Of a DNA stretch of 64,000 nucleotides, positions 9,061-17,279 are shown one piece after another. Each line of letters begins with the position of its first letter. The first letter of the stretch is position 1. The stretch comes from Sporosarcina sp. Te-1 (GTDB lineage Bacteria; Bacillota; Bacilli; Bacillales_A; Planococcaceae). The notes beneath the pieces are model-generated. The model made no database searches and was not told where the DNA came from. It saw only the letters and a list, made by a program, of their open reading frames with translations. A program made the translations under genes and the position numbers. Location of the stretch: positions 4,017,501-4,081,500 of the forward strand of contig NZ_CP071798.1 in assembly GCF_017498505.1 (NCBI RefSeq). The letters run 5' to 3'.

Positions 9061-10701
9061 TTAATCTACGATAATAATTCGGCCTTTGACATTGGATTCA
9101 TGAAGGATATACAGTCGATCGTTAGCCTTCAGGTCTGCAGGTGCAATCACTTTGCCATCTTTCATGATGGTAGCCTGCCGAACATCCATGTTGTAAATTT
9201 TTCCTGCTTCACTCCAGTAACCTTTCCATTGGCTCACATTTTCTACATTGATCGTGCCAAAAGAATTTGAGACGGTTTCCAATCTGCCGACAGAGACGAG
9301 ATTGGCGATATTGCTGGAAGAAGAAACTAGATGCATGGTGATTATCGTGCCGTCTTGAACGATGAAATAACCATATGTGCCTGTTTCGAATTTTAAGTCT
9401 ATCTGTGGAACAAGTTTCAATATCGAATTGTATCGATCTTCCACTGCGACGGTGTCATTGCTGAACGACAGCGCTTGAGAGGATACGCCAGTCCATCCAT
9501 TGTTAGTCATTTCAAACGCATTCGAGAGCGTCAAATTATAAATTCCAACAGAATCAATGCGTCCGTAGTAAATGGAGTAGTCCGTCATATTTGGCGTTTG
9601 TAATCCATCGTTCGCAATGTGGATGACGTTAGCAAATACACTCTTGCTGCCGCCTTCTGTAATAATAAGTGCCGTACCTGCTGCTTGCAGACTGGCAGGA
9701 TCAACTAGGCGTCCGTTTCGGATCAAGATCGTTCCATCGTGGTACCGGAATGTGCCGGATTGATGGAGACCAATTTCTTTCCGAGTTAGATTAACAGAGG
9801 CAATGGATTCATTGAAGGTCCTCTCATTTGCAGTTTTAATTACCATCCTCTGAATTACTTCTTTTCCTGCCTGCTTCACAGTGACATAATAGATGTCCTG
9901 ATTGGCATAATAGCGCAGCCGATCCGGTTGAATTTGTTCATTCCCGACATAGATCGGAGTTTTTGCAGAATACGTATAGCTGCTATTGCTCTTATATGTA
10001 GAGGTCCACCATAACCAGTTTTTATAGATTTGCTCGTCTGCCACGATCAATTTATGCGTGACGGGATCAATCCGTTGAATCTTTCCTTTATATAACGCTT
10101 CCACCTGTATACCCTGGTCAACGACTTCGATAGAATCGGCTCGGGTCGTATTATAAGAGGATAACGATATCTTCACCCGGTCCCCTTCATGAATGACACT
10201 TCTATCCTTTTGTGTGGTTCCTTTAAAAACCTTTGTTTGACTCGTAATGAAATAGGTTTGGGAACGTCCATCGTCCAGTTTGATCGATAGGAATTTACCT
10301 TGCCGATCCAGTTGACTGACAAGCCCCGTTACGATTCGATCCCTGGATTCGGTGACCGCTGCCTGTGTACCTGTCTTCCCGCGTAATGCCTTAACGCGGC
10401 GAAGGCTGACATCGGCTTCAATTTCCATCCCTAATTTAAATGCTTCAATTTTCACCGGACGAGAATCGACTGTCAGCTTTGCGAACTTATCAATCTGCAG
10501 GGTCATCGTCCGACCTTCCTCATTACGGATTGTAATGTCCTGTAACCTGTTTTCTATGGTATTCTTATCCACTTGCACTTCCTCATACCCGACGCTTACA
10601 AATGTTCCCTTCACCGGAGCGCTGGCTTGCGCGGGTCTGGCTATCCAACTGGATAACAATAGTACAAACGTAAGTATGTATAGGAAACATTTTTTCCTCA
10701 T
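9061..10701 (-). CDS. Exported beta-rich repeat protein of unknown function
   Basis: 546 residues from the ATG at 10701, chosen because GGAGG lies six bases upstream; an in-frame ATG six codons earlier has no such site. A signal peptide (MRKKCFLYILTFVLLLSSW, cut near PAQAS) leads into repeated short beta modules. The recurring pattern is G-x-V-x-x-[ILV]-D ... [IL]-x-[IV] ... T-x-[IV] ... GD-x-[IV], for example VTGLVSQLDRQGKFLSIKLD, HEGDRVKISLSSY, GKIQRIDPVTHKLIVADE and PADLKANDRLYIL. These resemble DUF5666-like modules, an inference from pattern only. There is no SLH domain. It lies 65 bp ahead of the two SLH genes on the same strand and is likely the first gene of their transcript. Confidence 0.75.
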   Translation of the reverse strand: MRKKCFLYILTFVLLLSSWIARPAQASAPVKGTFVSVGYEEVQVDKNTIENRLQDITIRNEEGRTMTLQIDKFAKLTVDSRPVKIEAFKLGMEIEADVSLRRVKALRGKTGTQAAVTESRDRIVTGLVSQLDRQGKFLSIKLDDGRSQTYFITSQTKVFKGTTQKDRSVIHEGDRVKISLSSYNTTRADSIEVVDQGIQVEALYKGKIQRIDPVTHKLIVADEQIYKNWLWWTSTYKSNSSYTYSAKTPIYVGNEQIQPDRLRYYANQDIYYVTVKQAGKEVIQRMVIKTANERTFNESIASVNLTRKEIGLHQSGTFRYHDGTILIRNGRLVDPASLQAAGTALIITEGGSKSVFANVIHIANDGLQTPNMTDYSIYYGRIDSVGIYNLTLSNAFEMTNNGWTGVSSQALSFSNDTVAVEDRYNSILKLVPQIDLKFETGTYGYFIVQDGTIITMHLVSSSSNIANLVSVGRLETVSNSFGTINVENVSQWKGYWSEAGKIYNMDVRQATIMKDGKVIAPADLKANDRLYILHESNVKGRIIIVD

Positions 10702-10850
10702 TTGGCACCTCCAACTCAATCAAAATACTTAAAAATGTCCTATGTGGTATATCGGCAAAAAGTAAGGGGATGTTAGATGAAATTAACTAAAGGATCTATT
10801 GTATACCTGTTTAAAAAGCAACTAAAAAGTATCGATAAAGTTAGAAAAAA

Positions 10851-12281
10851 ATGTATACTTATACTATAAGAAGAAAAGGGGCGATTGCTATTTTAAAAAG
10901 ACGTAGTGTACGCTACTTTGTTTTGTTACTCACGGCCATACTGTTTTATTTACCATTCGCCTCTTTGGCATCAGCGGAACCGATTGAAGAAATACGTCAA
11001 TTGATCCGGGATGACTACGTTGACCCCGTGCCTGAGTCTGTCTTAATGAAGAAGACGGGGAAGGAGATAACAGACGCACTGGATCCTCATTCTGTCTATC
11101 TGTCGAAAAAGGAATATGAGGGGTTCATCAACGCGATTGACCAACGAATTGTCGGAATTGGGGTTGTGTTGGAGGAAAGCGAAAAAGGAGTGAAGATCAT
11201 TTCAGTCATTCCGAACAGTCCCGCGGAGCAAGCCGGAATCCTTCAGGGCGACATGATTACGGCTGTGAACGGGACATCCATTGCCGGGATGGCCGTGCAG
11301 TCTGCCATCGCTTTGATTGGAGGAGATGAGGGGACAGTTGTTACGCTGACGATTCAAAGACCTGATGTTTCCAAGGCTATGAAAATAGAAGTGAAACGGA
11401 AGGAAATCCATTTGCCGGTTGTAGAGTCTACAATTCTCGGCGGACATGTCGGCTACATTCGCTTGAACAGCTTTTCGGATGAAGCTGCAGCAGAAATGAA
11501 CCAGGCGATCCGTTCAATGAAAGAGGCGGAAAGTTGGATTGTTGACTTGCGGGATAATGGAGGCGGTTATATTACAGCAGCTCAGGATGTAGCCGGTTTC
11601 TTTCCGAATGTCAGCTATGCTTTTCAGTTAAGGGAGAAGAATAAACAACCGTTGCTTTACGAAGCGCATCGACAAAAAAATGTGTTCGATGGGCAGGTGG
11701 CCTTATTGCTTAATGAATTCAGTGCGAGTGCATCTGAAATGGTGGCAGCGACAGTGAAGGAAAAAGGGGCTGCTACCTTATACGGACAACGATCATATGG
11801 AAAAGGGACAATGCAAGCCATGTATCCATTCACTGACGGAAGCGTCTTGAAACTGACAACTGCGCGTTTTTATTCCCCGGGCGGGCAAGCCGTGGATCAA
11901 GTAGGCGTGTTGCCTGATCAAGAGACGGAGATTGGAGAAGAGCTGCTCCTAGCCCATCGAGATCTGGTGCTTTCCAGTTTGCAAGGATACTCGGACATGC
12001 GTCCTATGGTGAATGTGCCGAAAACAAAAACCTTTACAATTGAAATGAACACTCCGATGAATTGGAAGACGCTCTCTCCCTCAGCAGTGCAATTGATCGA
12101 GCTCGGCGGTGAAGAAGTGCCTGTAACGGTCCATGAGAAAAATGATACGACGTTAGAGGTAGCTCCTTCAAGGACATTATTGGCGGGGGGCTCGTATCTA
12201 TTGATCGTTCATCCAAAAGTAGCGAGTAAAGCAGGCAAACCAATGAAAAAAGGAATATATGTTGATATTGAAGTGAAATGA
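10851..12281 (+). CDS. S41 family carboxy-terminal processing protease with C-terminal SbsA-like Ig domain
   Basis: An exported serine protease of the CtpA/CtpB type. After a signal peptide (RRSVRYFVLLLTAILF, cut near ASLASA) a shortened N-terminal region keeps LDPHSVYLSKKEYE. A PDZ domain spans about 95-180 (GIGVVLEESEKGVKIISVIP, PAEQAGILQGD). The protease core carries SASASE at 291-296 and the lysine in SYGKG near 315. The last ~85 residues (FTIEMNTPMNWKTLSP onward) look like an SbsA/Big_5 Ig module, an unusual tail for this family. The ATG at 10851 has no ribosome binding site and sits in a TATACT-rich promoter-like stretch. The best-spaced site (AAAAGGGG, 10875-10880) points to an ATT codon at 10890. 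It is divergent from the 5270-10701 genes. Confidence 0.88.
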   Translation: MYTYTIRRKGAIAILKRRSVRYFVLLLTAILFYLPFASLASAEPIEEIRQLIRDDYVDPVPESVLMKKTGKEITDALDPHSVYLSKKEYEGFINAIDQRIVGIGVVLEESEKGVKIISVIPNSPAEQAGILQGDMITAVNGTSIAGMAVQSAIALIGGDEGTVVTLTIQRPDVSKAMKIEVKRKEIHLPVVESTILGGHVGYIRLNSFSDEAAAEMNQAIRSMKEAESWIVDLRDNGGGYITAAQDVAGFFPNVSYAFQLREKNKQPLLYEAHRQKNVFDGQVALLLNEFSASASEMVAATVKEKGAATLYGQRSYGKGTMQAMYPFTDGSVLKLTTARFYSPGGQAVDQVGVLPDQETEIGEELLLAHRDLVLSSLQGYSDMRPMVNVPKTKTFTIEMNTPMNWKTLSPSAVQLIELGGEEVPVTVHEKNDTTLEVAPSRTLLAGGSYLLIVHPKVASKAGKPMKKGIYVDIEVK

Positions 12282-12294
12282 AATTATAAAAAAG

Positions 12295-12340
12295 AAAGAG
12301 CTCTACCATTTGCTATCGAATGGTGCAGCTCTTTTTCGTC
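12295..12340. terminator. Bidirectional terminator overlapping the 3' end of sda
   Basis: AAAGAGCTCTACCATT (12295-12310) pairs with AATGGTGCAGCTCTTT (12319-12334) with two mismatches, followed by TTCGTCTTTT on the plus strand and A/T-rich sequence on the other side. It serves the S41 protease gene and, in reverse, the convergent sda gene. The last codons of sda lie inside it. Confidence 0.8.
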
Positions 12341-12486
12341 TTTTGTTCTTGGGGTGAAGGATTGACAGGATGTAGGCAACGACGCTGAATCTCTCGTTCC
12401 AGCAAAAGAATAAAATCTCGGCATAGTTGTAGGTCTTTCGCTTTCGTATAGCTTTCGAGCAGAAGATCATCAGGCATTTCGCTCAT
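12313..12486 (-). CDS. sda: Sporulation checkpoint protein Sda (histidine kinase KinA inhibitor)
   Basis: A 57-codon gene. The translation begins MSEMPDDLLLESYTKAKDLQ and continues LCRDFILLLEREIQRR. This matches the two-helix hairpin of Sda as I know it from B. subtilis (DELLIESYFKA, RDFIELIENEIKRR). Sda binds sporulation kinases such as KinA, blocks phosphorelay input and stops sporulation when replication is perturbed. The ATG at 12486 follows GGAGGTGAACAGA. The protein is about ten residues longer than the ~46-residue B. subtilis form; the extra polar tail (PQEQKTKKSCTIR) is encoded inside the shared terminator. The promoter at 12561-12589 and the DnaA boxes at 12599-12696 fit the known DnaA control of sda. 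Confidence 0.88.
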   Translation of the reverse strand: MSEMPDDLLLESYTKAKDLQLCRDFILLLEREIQRRCLHPVNPSPQEQKTKKSCTIR

Positions 12487-12560
12487 TTCTGTTCACCTCC
12501 AAAATTGTTCTAAAGTAAAATGATCCATCATACAGTAGTAGGTGCACTGAAGTTATTCTT

Positions 12561-12589
12561 ACTTTAGCAGAAAATAAAATAAGGAACAA
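12561..12589 (-). promoter_or_regulatory. Predicted sda promoter (extended -10)
   Basis: Read on the minus strand, TTGTTC (12584-12589) is separated by 17 bases from TAAAGT (12561-12566), which has an upstream TGC extended -10 element. It lies 75 bases ahead of the sda ATG and directly next to the DnaA-box cluster. Confidence 0.6.
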
Positions 12590-12598
12590 CCGTTCTAT

Positions 12599-12696
12599 TT
12601 ATCCACATGTCTAAGTGGATAAGCTGTGGTTAACTTGTTTATAAAGGGATAAAGCCAGTACCCGTGGTGGGGATTTTGTGCATAATGTTATCCACA
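12599..12696. promoter_or_regulatory. Cluster of five DnaA boxes upstream of sda
   Basis: Boxes on the TTATNCACA consensus: TTATCCACA at 12599-12607 (plus, perfect); TTATCCACT at 12614-12622 (minus, one mismatch); TTAACCACA at 12625-12633 (minus, one mismatch); TTATGCACA at 12677-12685 (minus, perfect); TTATCCACA at 12688-12696 (plus, perfect). The first two form an inverted pair, as do the last two. The nearest box is 10 bp upstream of the predicted sda -35 element. DnaA-dependent sda transcription is established in B. subtilis. No dnaA, dnaN or AT-rich unwinding element is present, so this is a regulatory cluster rather than oriC. Confidence 0.8.
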
Positions 12697-12837
12697 GGTG
12701 TGGAGTATTAGGAATCTTGTCGAAACTTTTTTCTGATTAATTAAATAATAAGTAGAAATTAGCGTTTCTTGTCGAAGTTTCATATTGTTATTTTTTCTAT
12801 CTTCAGATAATGTGATTTTATAGTGAAGTTTGGGGGG

Positions 12838-13965
12838 ATGGCTTTGTTTCAATTTGATACATTGGGTCAAGAAATTGTGGAGGAATTGTCCAGTTTAATT
12901 CAAGAACAAGTCATTTTGACGGATCGAAGAGGCTTTATCCAAGCAAGCACCGATCCAAAGCGGATCAATCAATTTCATGAGGGGGCATTGCTCAGCTTGC
13001 GGCAAAAAAAGATCCTTTATATGACGGACAAGGAATTGGCTAGACTGAGTGGTGTACGTAAAGGGATTGTCTTGCCGCTCATCATATCCGGTGAGCCGAT
13101 CGCAGTTCTAGGTATTACTGGAGATCCGGAAAAAATTCAACCGCAAGCCCAATTGATCTTGCGGGTTGTTGAGTTATTTATTCAGGATAGTTTGAAAAGG
13201 AAAGAAAAGGAAGAGAAAGTGCGAGAACGGGAATTCTACGTGTTTGAGTGGCTTACTTCTACAAAAAAGGACGAGCGGTTTGTTGAGCGCGGTGCCCTTC
13301 TTGGGATAGAAGTAGAAAAATACAAACAAGTCATCGTCATCGAGTCAGTGAATGATGAGGAACAATTTACAGTCGACGAGTTGGACAATTTTATTGCCAT
13401 TCAAACGATTCACCAGGAAATGAAAATGACCCGGTGGGGACAGAATAAACTACTTCTCTTATTGCCAGACATCCAGGAGGATAAATTAAAAAAGGAACTT
13501 GAATATTTCCTTCTTCATATCAAAAGGAGGAAAAAACTCTCCATGGCTGCCGGGATTGGCAGCAGGGCGCATCCCTTGGAACTGGGAAAGTCTTTTAATG
13601 AGGCCGAACGAGCTGTCGCTGTCTCCAAACGAATAGGAAGGGTTGTTTTTGAACGGGAACTTCGTTTTGAATTGATCATCCAAAGTCTGCCCGAAACGAC
13701 CTGTGATGAATTCATTCGCCGGACGGTCGAACCGCTCGGCGGAGATATTGAACTGCTTCATAATTTACGGACTTGGTTCAGCGAAAATCAATCGATGCAA
13801 AATACAGCACAAAAACTACATATTCATAAAAATACATTAACCTATCGACTCCAGAAAGTTGAATTACTGACAGGACTGTCTGTTTCCGACATCCATGATG
13901 TGTTCCTCCTCTACTTAGGCATTCGCCTCTGGGACGAAAGGGAAAGCCGCCTTGTTACTATGTAG
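12838..13965 (+). CDS. CdaR/PucR-family sugar-diacid type transcriptional regulator
   Basis: A regulator with the CdaR layout. An N-terminal diacid-recognition region (about 1-135) contains IVEELSSLIQEQVILTDRRG and GIVLPLIISGEPIAVLGITG. A GGDEF-like middle follows. The C-terminal PucR-type helix-turn-helix has QNTAQKLHIHKNTLTYRLQK near residue 325 and ends in LFLLYLGIRL-type sequence. Relatives such as CdaR in E. coli and YsfB in B. subtilis activate glycerate/glycolate catabolic genes. It lies upstream of glcD/glcF on the same strand, so it is the likely regulator of that operon. The start is uncertain: GTG 12823, ATG 12838 and TTG 12844 all compete around a GGGGGG stretch. Confidence 0.85.
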   Translation: MALFQFDTLGQEIVEELSSLIQEQVILTDRRGFIQASTDPKRINQFHEGALLSLRQKKILYMTDKELARLSGVRKGIVLPLIISGEPIAVLGITGDPEKIQPQAQLILRVVELFIQDSLKRKEKEEKVREREFYVFEWLTSTKKDERFVERGALLGIEVEKYKQVIVIESVNDEEQFTVDELDNFIAIQTIHQEMKMTRWGQNKLLLLLPDIQEDKLKKELEYFLLHIKRRKKLSMAAGIGSRAHPLELGKSFNEAERAVAVSKRIGRVVFERELRFELIIQSLPETTCDEFIRRTVEPLGGDIELLHNLRTWFSENQSMQNTAQKLHIHKNTLTYRLQKVELLTGLSVSDIHDVFLLYLGIRLWDERESRLVTM

Positions 13966-13977
13966 CAAGGTTTTTTT
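13950..13977 (+). terminator. Terminator overlapping the stop codon of the CdaR-type gene
   Basis: CCTTGTTAC (13950-13958) pairs with GTAGCAAGG (13962-13970), loop TAT, followed by seven T. The stop codon (13963-13965) lies inside the stem. The regulator is therefore transcribed separately from the glc genes. Confidence 0.9.
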
Positions 13978-14018
13978 GTATTTCCCCGTTGTTTTATGTT
14001 TTTAGTGTATGAGTGTAG

Positions 14019-14261
14019 CCGCTCATAACTAGTTGTCGATCTCTCATTTAATTAGAAGACCGCTCATAACTGGCTGGCGATCTCTCATTTAATTAGGAAA
14101 CCGCTAATAACTGATAGGCGGTCTCCCGAATCAGAAAACCGCTCATAACTAGTTGGTGATCTCTCATTTAATTAGGAAACAGCTCATAACTAGTTGTCAA
14201 TCTCTCGTTTATTTAGGAAACCGCTCATATCTAGTAGGCAATCTCTCATTTAATCAGACGA
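14019..14261. repeat. Six-copy tandem repeat, 41-bp unit, intergenic
   Basis: Units start at 14019, 14060, 14101, 14139, 14180 and 14221; all are 41 bp except the third (38 bp, the most diverged). The conserved core is GCTCATAACTAGTTG then ATCTCTCATTTAATTAG. A decayed seventh unit may follow to about 14300. The period is not a multiple of three, so it is not coding. The rest of the 577-bp gap (14301-14542) is AT-rich leader with no gene I can support. Confidence 0.9.
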
Positions 14262-14542
14262 ACCTCTCCTATCTCTTCGGCGACTGCTCGTATTTCCACT
14301 CAACTCCCCGCACCCAACTAATCCCCTTATAACCTGCAAATCAATTGGCAGAAACATGCTCAGTGAATCATTATTATCAGTATTCTGCATTCAATTTTGA
14401 CTAAAGGGATTCTGTGATTTTTGTACAGAGAACCAAAAATGTGTCTAAATTATGTCGTAATGTTGTGTATGTAACCATATCATAAAAATCTTCAGACTAT
14501 TAGAATGAAAGCAAGAATCAGAAAGTTGGAGGAGGCTGCTGA

Positions 14543-15955
14543 ATGGATGAACGAGTGATGGAACAATTGATCGCGATCACAGGCAGTTCCCACGCGAAGA
14601 CGACGACTGCTCAGAAGTTAGCTTATTCTTACGATGCCACTGCCAATTTTCAGGCGTTGCCCGATTTGGTTTTGTCGCCATCTTCCATAGATGAAATACA
14701 GGAAATTGTCAAAGTGTGTGCCACGCATCGAGTACCGATCGTATCACGTGGATCCGGTACAAATCTGGCTGCAGGCACTACACCGACGTCAGGGGGCGTC
14801 GTTCTTCTTTTCAATCAGATGAATCAAATTCTGGAGTTGGATGAAGAAAATTTGACTATTACAGTCCAGCCAGGTGTGATTACGCGTGAGATTAATGAAG
14901 TAGTGGAGTCGAAAGGTTTTCTTTATCCGCCTGATCCTAGCTCGATGAAAATCTCGACGATCGGTGGAAATGTGGCGGAGAATTCGGGTGGATTGCGTGG
15001 ATTGAAATATGGCGTCACCCGGGATTATGTAAAAGGGTTGAAGGTGGTTCTGCCTTCCGGGGAACTTCTGACAACCGGCGGAAAACTGACAAAAGACGTG
15101 GCGGGCTATGATTTGACGAGCTTGTATGTCGGCTCGGAAGGGACGCTCGGTGTGATTGTCGAGATTACGCTTGGATTAATCCCAGCACCGCAGACGAAAC
15201 AGACGCTGCTTGTTTTCTATGACAAATTGGAAAAGGCGGCTGAGACAGTTTCCGCTATCATCGCTGCAAAAATTGTACCAGCCACATTGGAGTTCATGGA
15301 CAAAGGCACGATCGAGACGGTTGAAGAGTATATGAAAATCGGTCTACCGACAGATTGTGAGGCAATGCTGCTCATTGAACAGGATGGAGAACCTTCTGTC
15401 GTCACAGAGGATATGAAACGAATTCATCAGATCTGCCAGGAGAAAGGCGCCACCTCCACACAGATGGCCCAATCAGCCGAAGAGGCGGATCGACTGAGCA
15501 CCGCAAGGCGAATTGCCTTGTCGGCCCTTGCCAGAAAACGTCCGACGACCATCTTAGAAGATGCAACAGTACCCCGTTCGGAAATCGCCAATATGGTAAG
15601 GGCTATCCAGGAAGTCGCGAAAAAATATGACCTTCTCATTTGTACATTCGGTCATGCAGGCGATGGAAATTTGCACCCGACGATCTTGACGGATGTGCGG
15701 GATGATGATGAGATGGCGCGTGTTGAAATGGCGTTTGCCGAGATTTTTGATCAAGCGATCCAACTGGGGGGAACGATTACCGGAGAACACGGTGTCGGTG
15801 AAATGAAGTCTCCTTATTTGGAATGGAAAATCGGTGCTGCAGGCATCGAAATAATGAAAGCGCTTAAATTGGCAATCGATCCCTTGAACATCATGAATCC
15901 AGGCAAGATATTCGCCAAAGATTCAAAGAAGAGAGTAGTGGTGCACAATGGTTAG
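14543..15955 (+). CDS. glcD: FAD-linked 2-hydroxyacid oxidase, glycolate oxidase subunit GlcD type
   Basis: The flavin subunit of a membrane-associated 2-hydroxyacid (glycolate-type) dehydrogenase; it oxidises the hydroxyl carbon and passes electrons to the Fe-S subunit. It is 470 residues long, usual for GlcD. The PCMH-type FAD fold is visible at about 38-217 (VSRGSGTNLAAGT, DPSSMKISTIGGNVAENSGG, YVGSEGTLGVI). The C-terminal FAD-oxidase domain ends with FGHAGDGNLHPTI and GEHGVGEMK. The ATG follows GGAGGAGG with seven bases. It overlaps the next gene by eight bases. D-lactate or D-2-hydroxyglutarate dehydrogenases share this fold, so the exact hydroxyacid is open. Confidence 0.88.
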   Translation: MDERVMEQLIAITGSSHAKTTTAQKLAYSYDATANFQALPDLVLSPSSIDEIQEIVKVCATHRVPIVSRGSGTNLAAGTTPTSGGVVLLFNQMNQILELDEENLTITVQPGVITREINEVVESKGFLYPPDPSSMKISTIGGNVAENSGGLRGLKYGVTRDYVKGLKVVLPSGELLTTGGKLTKDVAGYDLTSLYVGSEGTLGVIVEITLGLIPAPQTKQTLLVFYDKLEKAAETVSAIIAAKIVPATLEFMDKGTIETVEEYMKIGLPTDCEAMLLIEQDGEPSVVTEDMKRIHQICQEKGATSTQMAQSAEEADRLSTARRIALSALARKRPTTILEDATVPRSEIANMVRAIQEVAKKYDLLICTFGHAGDGNLHPTILTDVRDDDEMARVEMAFAEIFDQAIQLGGTITGEHGVGEMKSPYLEWKIGAAGIEIMKALKLAIDPLNIMNPGKIFAKDSKKRVVVHNG

Positions 15956-17264
15956 CCCTCAAGCTGAAAGAATCAGGCAATCCTTTGTCACCCATGTCAA
16001 TGAAGATCGGCTGATGGATTGTATGCGGTGCGGCTTCTGTCTTCCGGCATGTCCGACCTATCTCCATTCCGGGCAGGACGAGACCCAATCGCCGCGTGGC
16101 CGGATTGCCTTAATGAAAGCGATTCGGGACGGAGTTGTGGAATGGGATGGTTCGATTGAGGAAGCATTCGACCTTTGTTTGGGCTGCAGAGCATGTGAGC
16201 CGGCCTGTCCAGCGGGCGTGCAGTATGGCACATTGATTGAGGAGACACGAGACGCGATCGTTTCCGCGAAAGATCAATCATTAAAAGAAAAGCTAGTCCG
16301 CAAAGGGGCATTCGACCATCTGTTCGCTGACCAAAGAAAAATGCAAGCAGCAGTCAAACTGGTGACGTTCTATCAGAAAACAGGCCTGCAAAAAGCGGCA
16401 AGGAAGATCGGATTTCTTGAATTGTTCCCTTCCTTTATGAAAGACATGGAGAAGGCTTTGCCGGCACCGCCAAAACGAAAAAGAGAGCCTAGTTTGCGAA
16501 GCCCGGCCAAAACGAAAGTCGCCTTTTTTACAGGGTGTCTGATGGACACGATGTTCAAGGAAACGAACCGAAATACGATCGAGCTTCTTGAAAGGTTAGG
16601 ATGTGAGGTTGTATTGCCGAAAAGCCAGCAGTGCTGCGGAGCGTTGCAAGGGCATAGCGGGGAAATGAAACGGGCCAAGCGGAATGCCCTAGTGAACATC
16701 AAAGCGTTTGATGATGTGGCGTTTGATTTTATAGTAAATAATGCCGGTGGTTGTGGCGCATTTCTTTCGGAATATGCCCGTTTGTTCGAAGGGGAGTCAC
16801 AAGAATTGCATGCAAAAGCAAAGCGGTTTGTGGACAAGCAAATCGATATTTCTTCGTTGCTTGTCAAGCTCGGCATTGTGGAGGTGCTTGAAAAATTGCC
16901 TTCCACAGAGGCAGTGGAAATCATCACCTATCAGGATTCTTGCCATTTGCGAAATGTGAATGGGGTTCAGGACGAACCACGCACAATCTTGAAAGCAGTA
17001 AAAAGCAGTGTGTTTACGGAAATGCCTGGCGCGGATCTCTGTTGCGGTTCCGCCGGTATCTATAATTTGCTTCAACCTGAAATGGCGTCGCGGATTTTGG
17101 AATCCAAAATGGAAGAGGTGAAAAAAATTCAGGCATCGACCATTATCACGACCAATCCAGGGTGTTTGCTTCAAATGAAAGTGGGGGTGGAGCGCGAAGG
17201 TCTTTCATCGACCGCACGTGCTATGCATTTGGTGGATTTTATCCACGAAAAGATAATCCAATAA
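15948..17264 (+). CDS. glcF: Iron-sulfur subunit, GlcF type
   Basis: Electron-transfer partner of the preceding flavoprotein. Two 4Fe-4S ferredoxin motifs are near the N-terminus (CMRCGFCLPACPTY about residue 25, CLGCRACEPACP about residue 77). Two C-terminal CCG domains (QCCGALQGH, DLCCGSAGIYN) probably bind a further cluster or heme-type site and link to the quinone pool. The start overlaps the glcD stop by eight bases, indicating translational coupling. The length of 438 residues is typical. The pair plus the upstream CdaR-type regulator mirrors the B. subtilis ysfB-ysfC-ysfD arrangement as I recall it. Confidence 0.88.
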   Translation: MVSPQAERIRQSFVTHVNEDRLMDCMRCGFCLPACPTYLHSGQDETQSPRGRIALMKAIRDGVVEWDGSIEEAFDLCLGCRACEPACPAGVQYGTLIEETRDAIVSAKDQSLKEKLVRKGAFDHLFADQRKMQAAVKLVTFYQKTGLQKAARKIGFLELFPSFMKDMEKALPAPPKRKREPSLRSPAKTKVAFFTGCLMDTMFKETNRNTIELLERLGCEVVLPKSQQCCGALQGHSGEMKRAKRNALVNIKAFDDVAFDFIVNNAGGCGAFLSEYARLFEGESQELHAKAKRFVDKQIDISSLLVKLGIVEVLEKLPSTEAVEIITYQDSCHLRNVNGVQDEPRTILKAVKSSVFTEMPGADLCCGSAGIYNLLQPEMASRILESKMEEVKKIQASTIITTNPGCLLQMKVGVEREGLSSTARAMHLVDFIHEKIIQ

Positions 17265-17279
17265 TCGGAGGGAAATGGA

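Noticed and set aside
12599..12696. Chromosomal replication origin
   Set aside because: DnaA boxes are present but dnaA, dnaN, an AT-rich unwinding element and other origin genes are not; position next to sda explains the boxes.
14019..14261. CRISPR array
   Set aside because: The whole 41-bp unit is repeated with drift; there are no unique spacers between constant repeats and no cas genes.
16373..16927. 184-codon minus-strand frame inside glcF
   Set aside because: Shadow of a well-supported gene with complete Fe-S and CCG motifs; no start signals.
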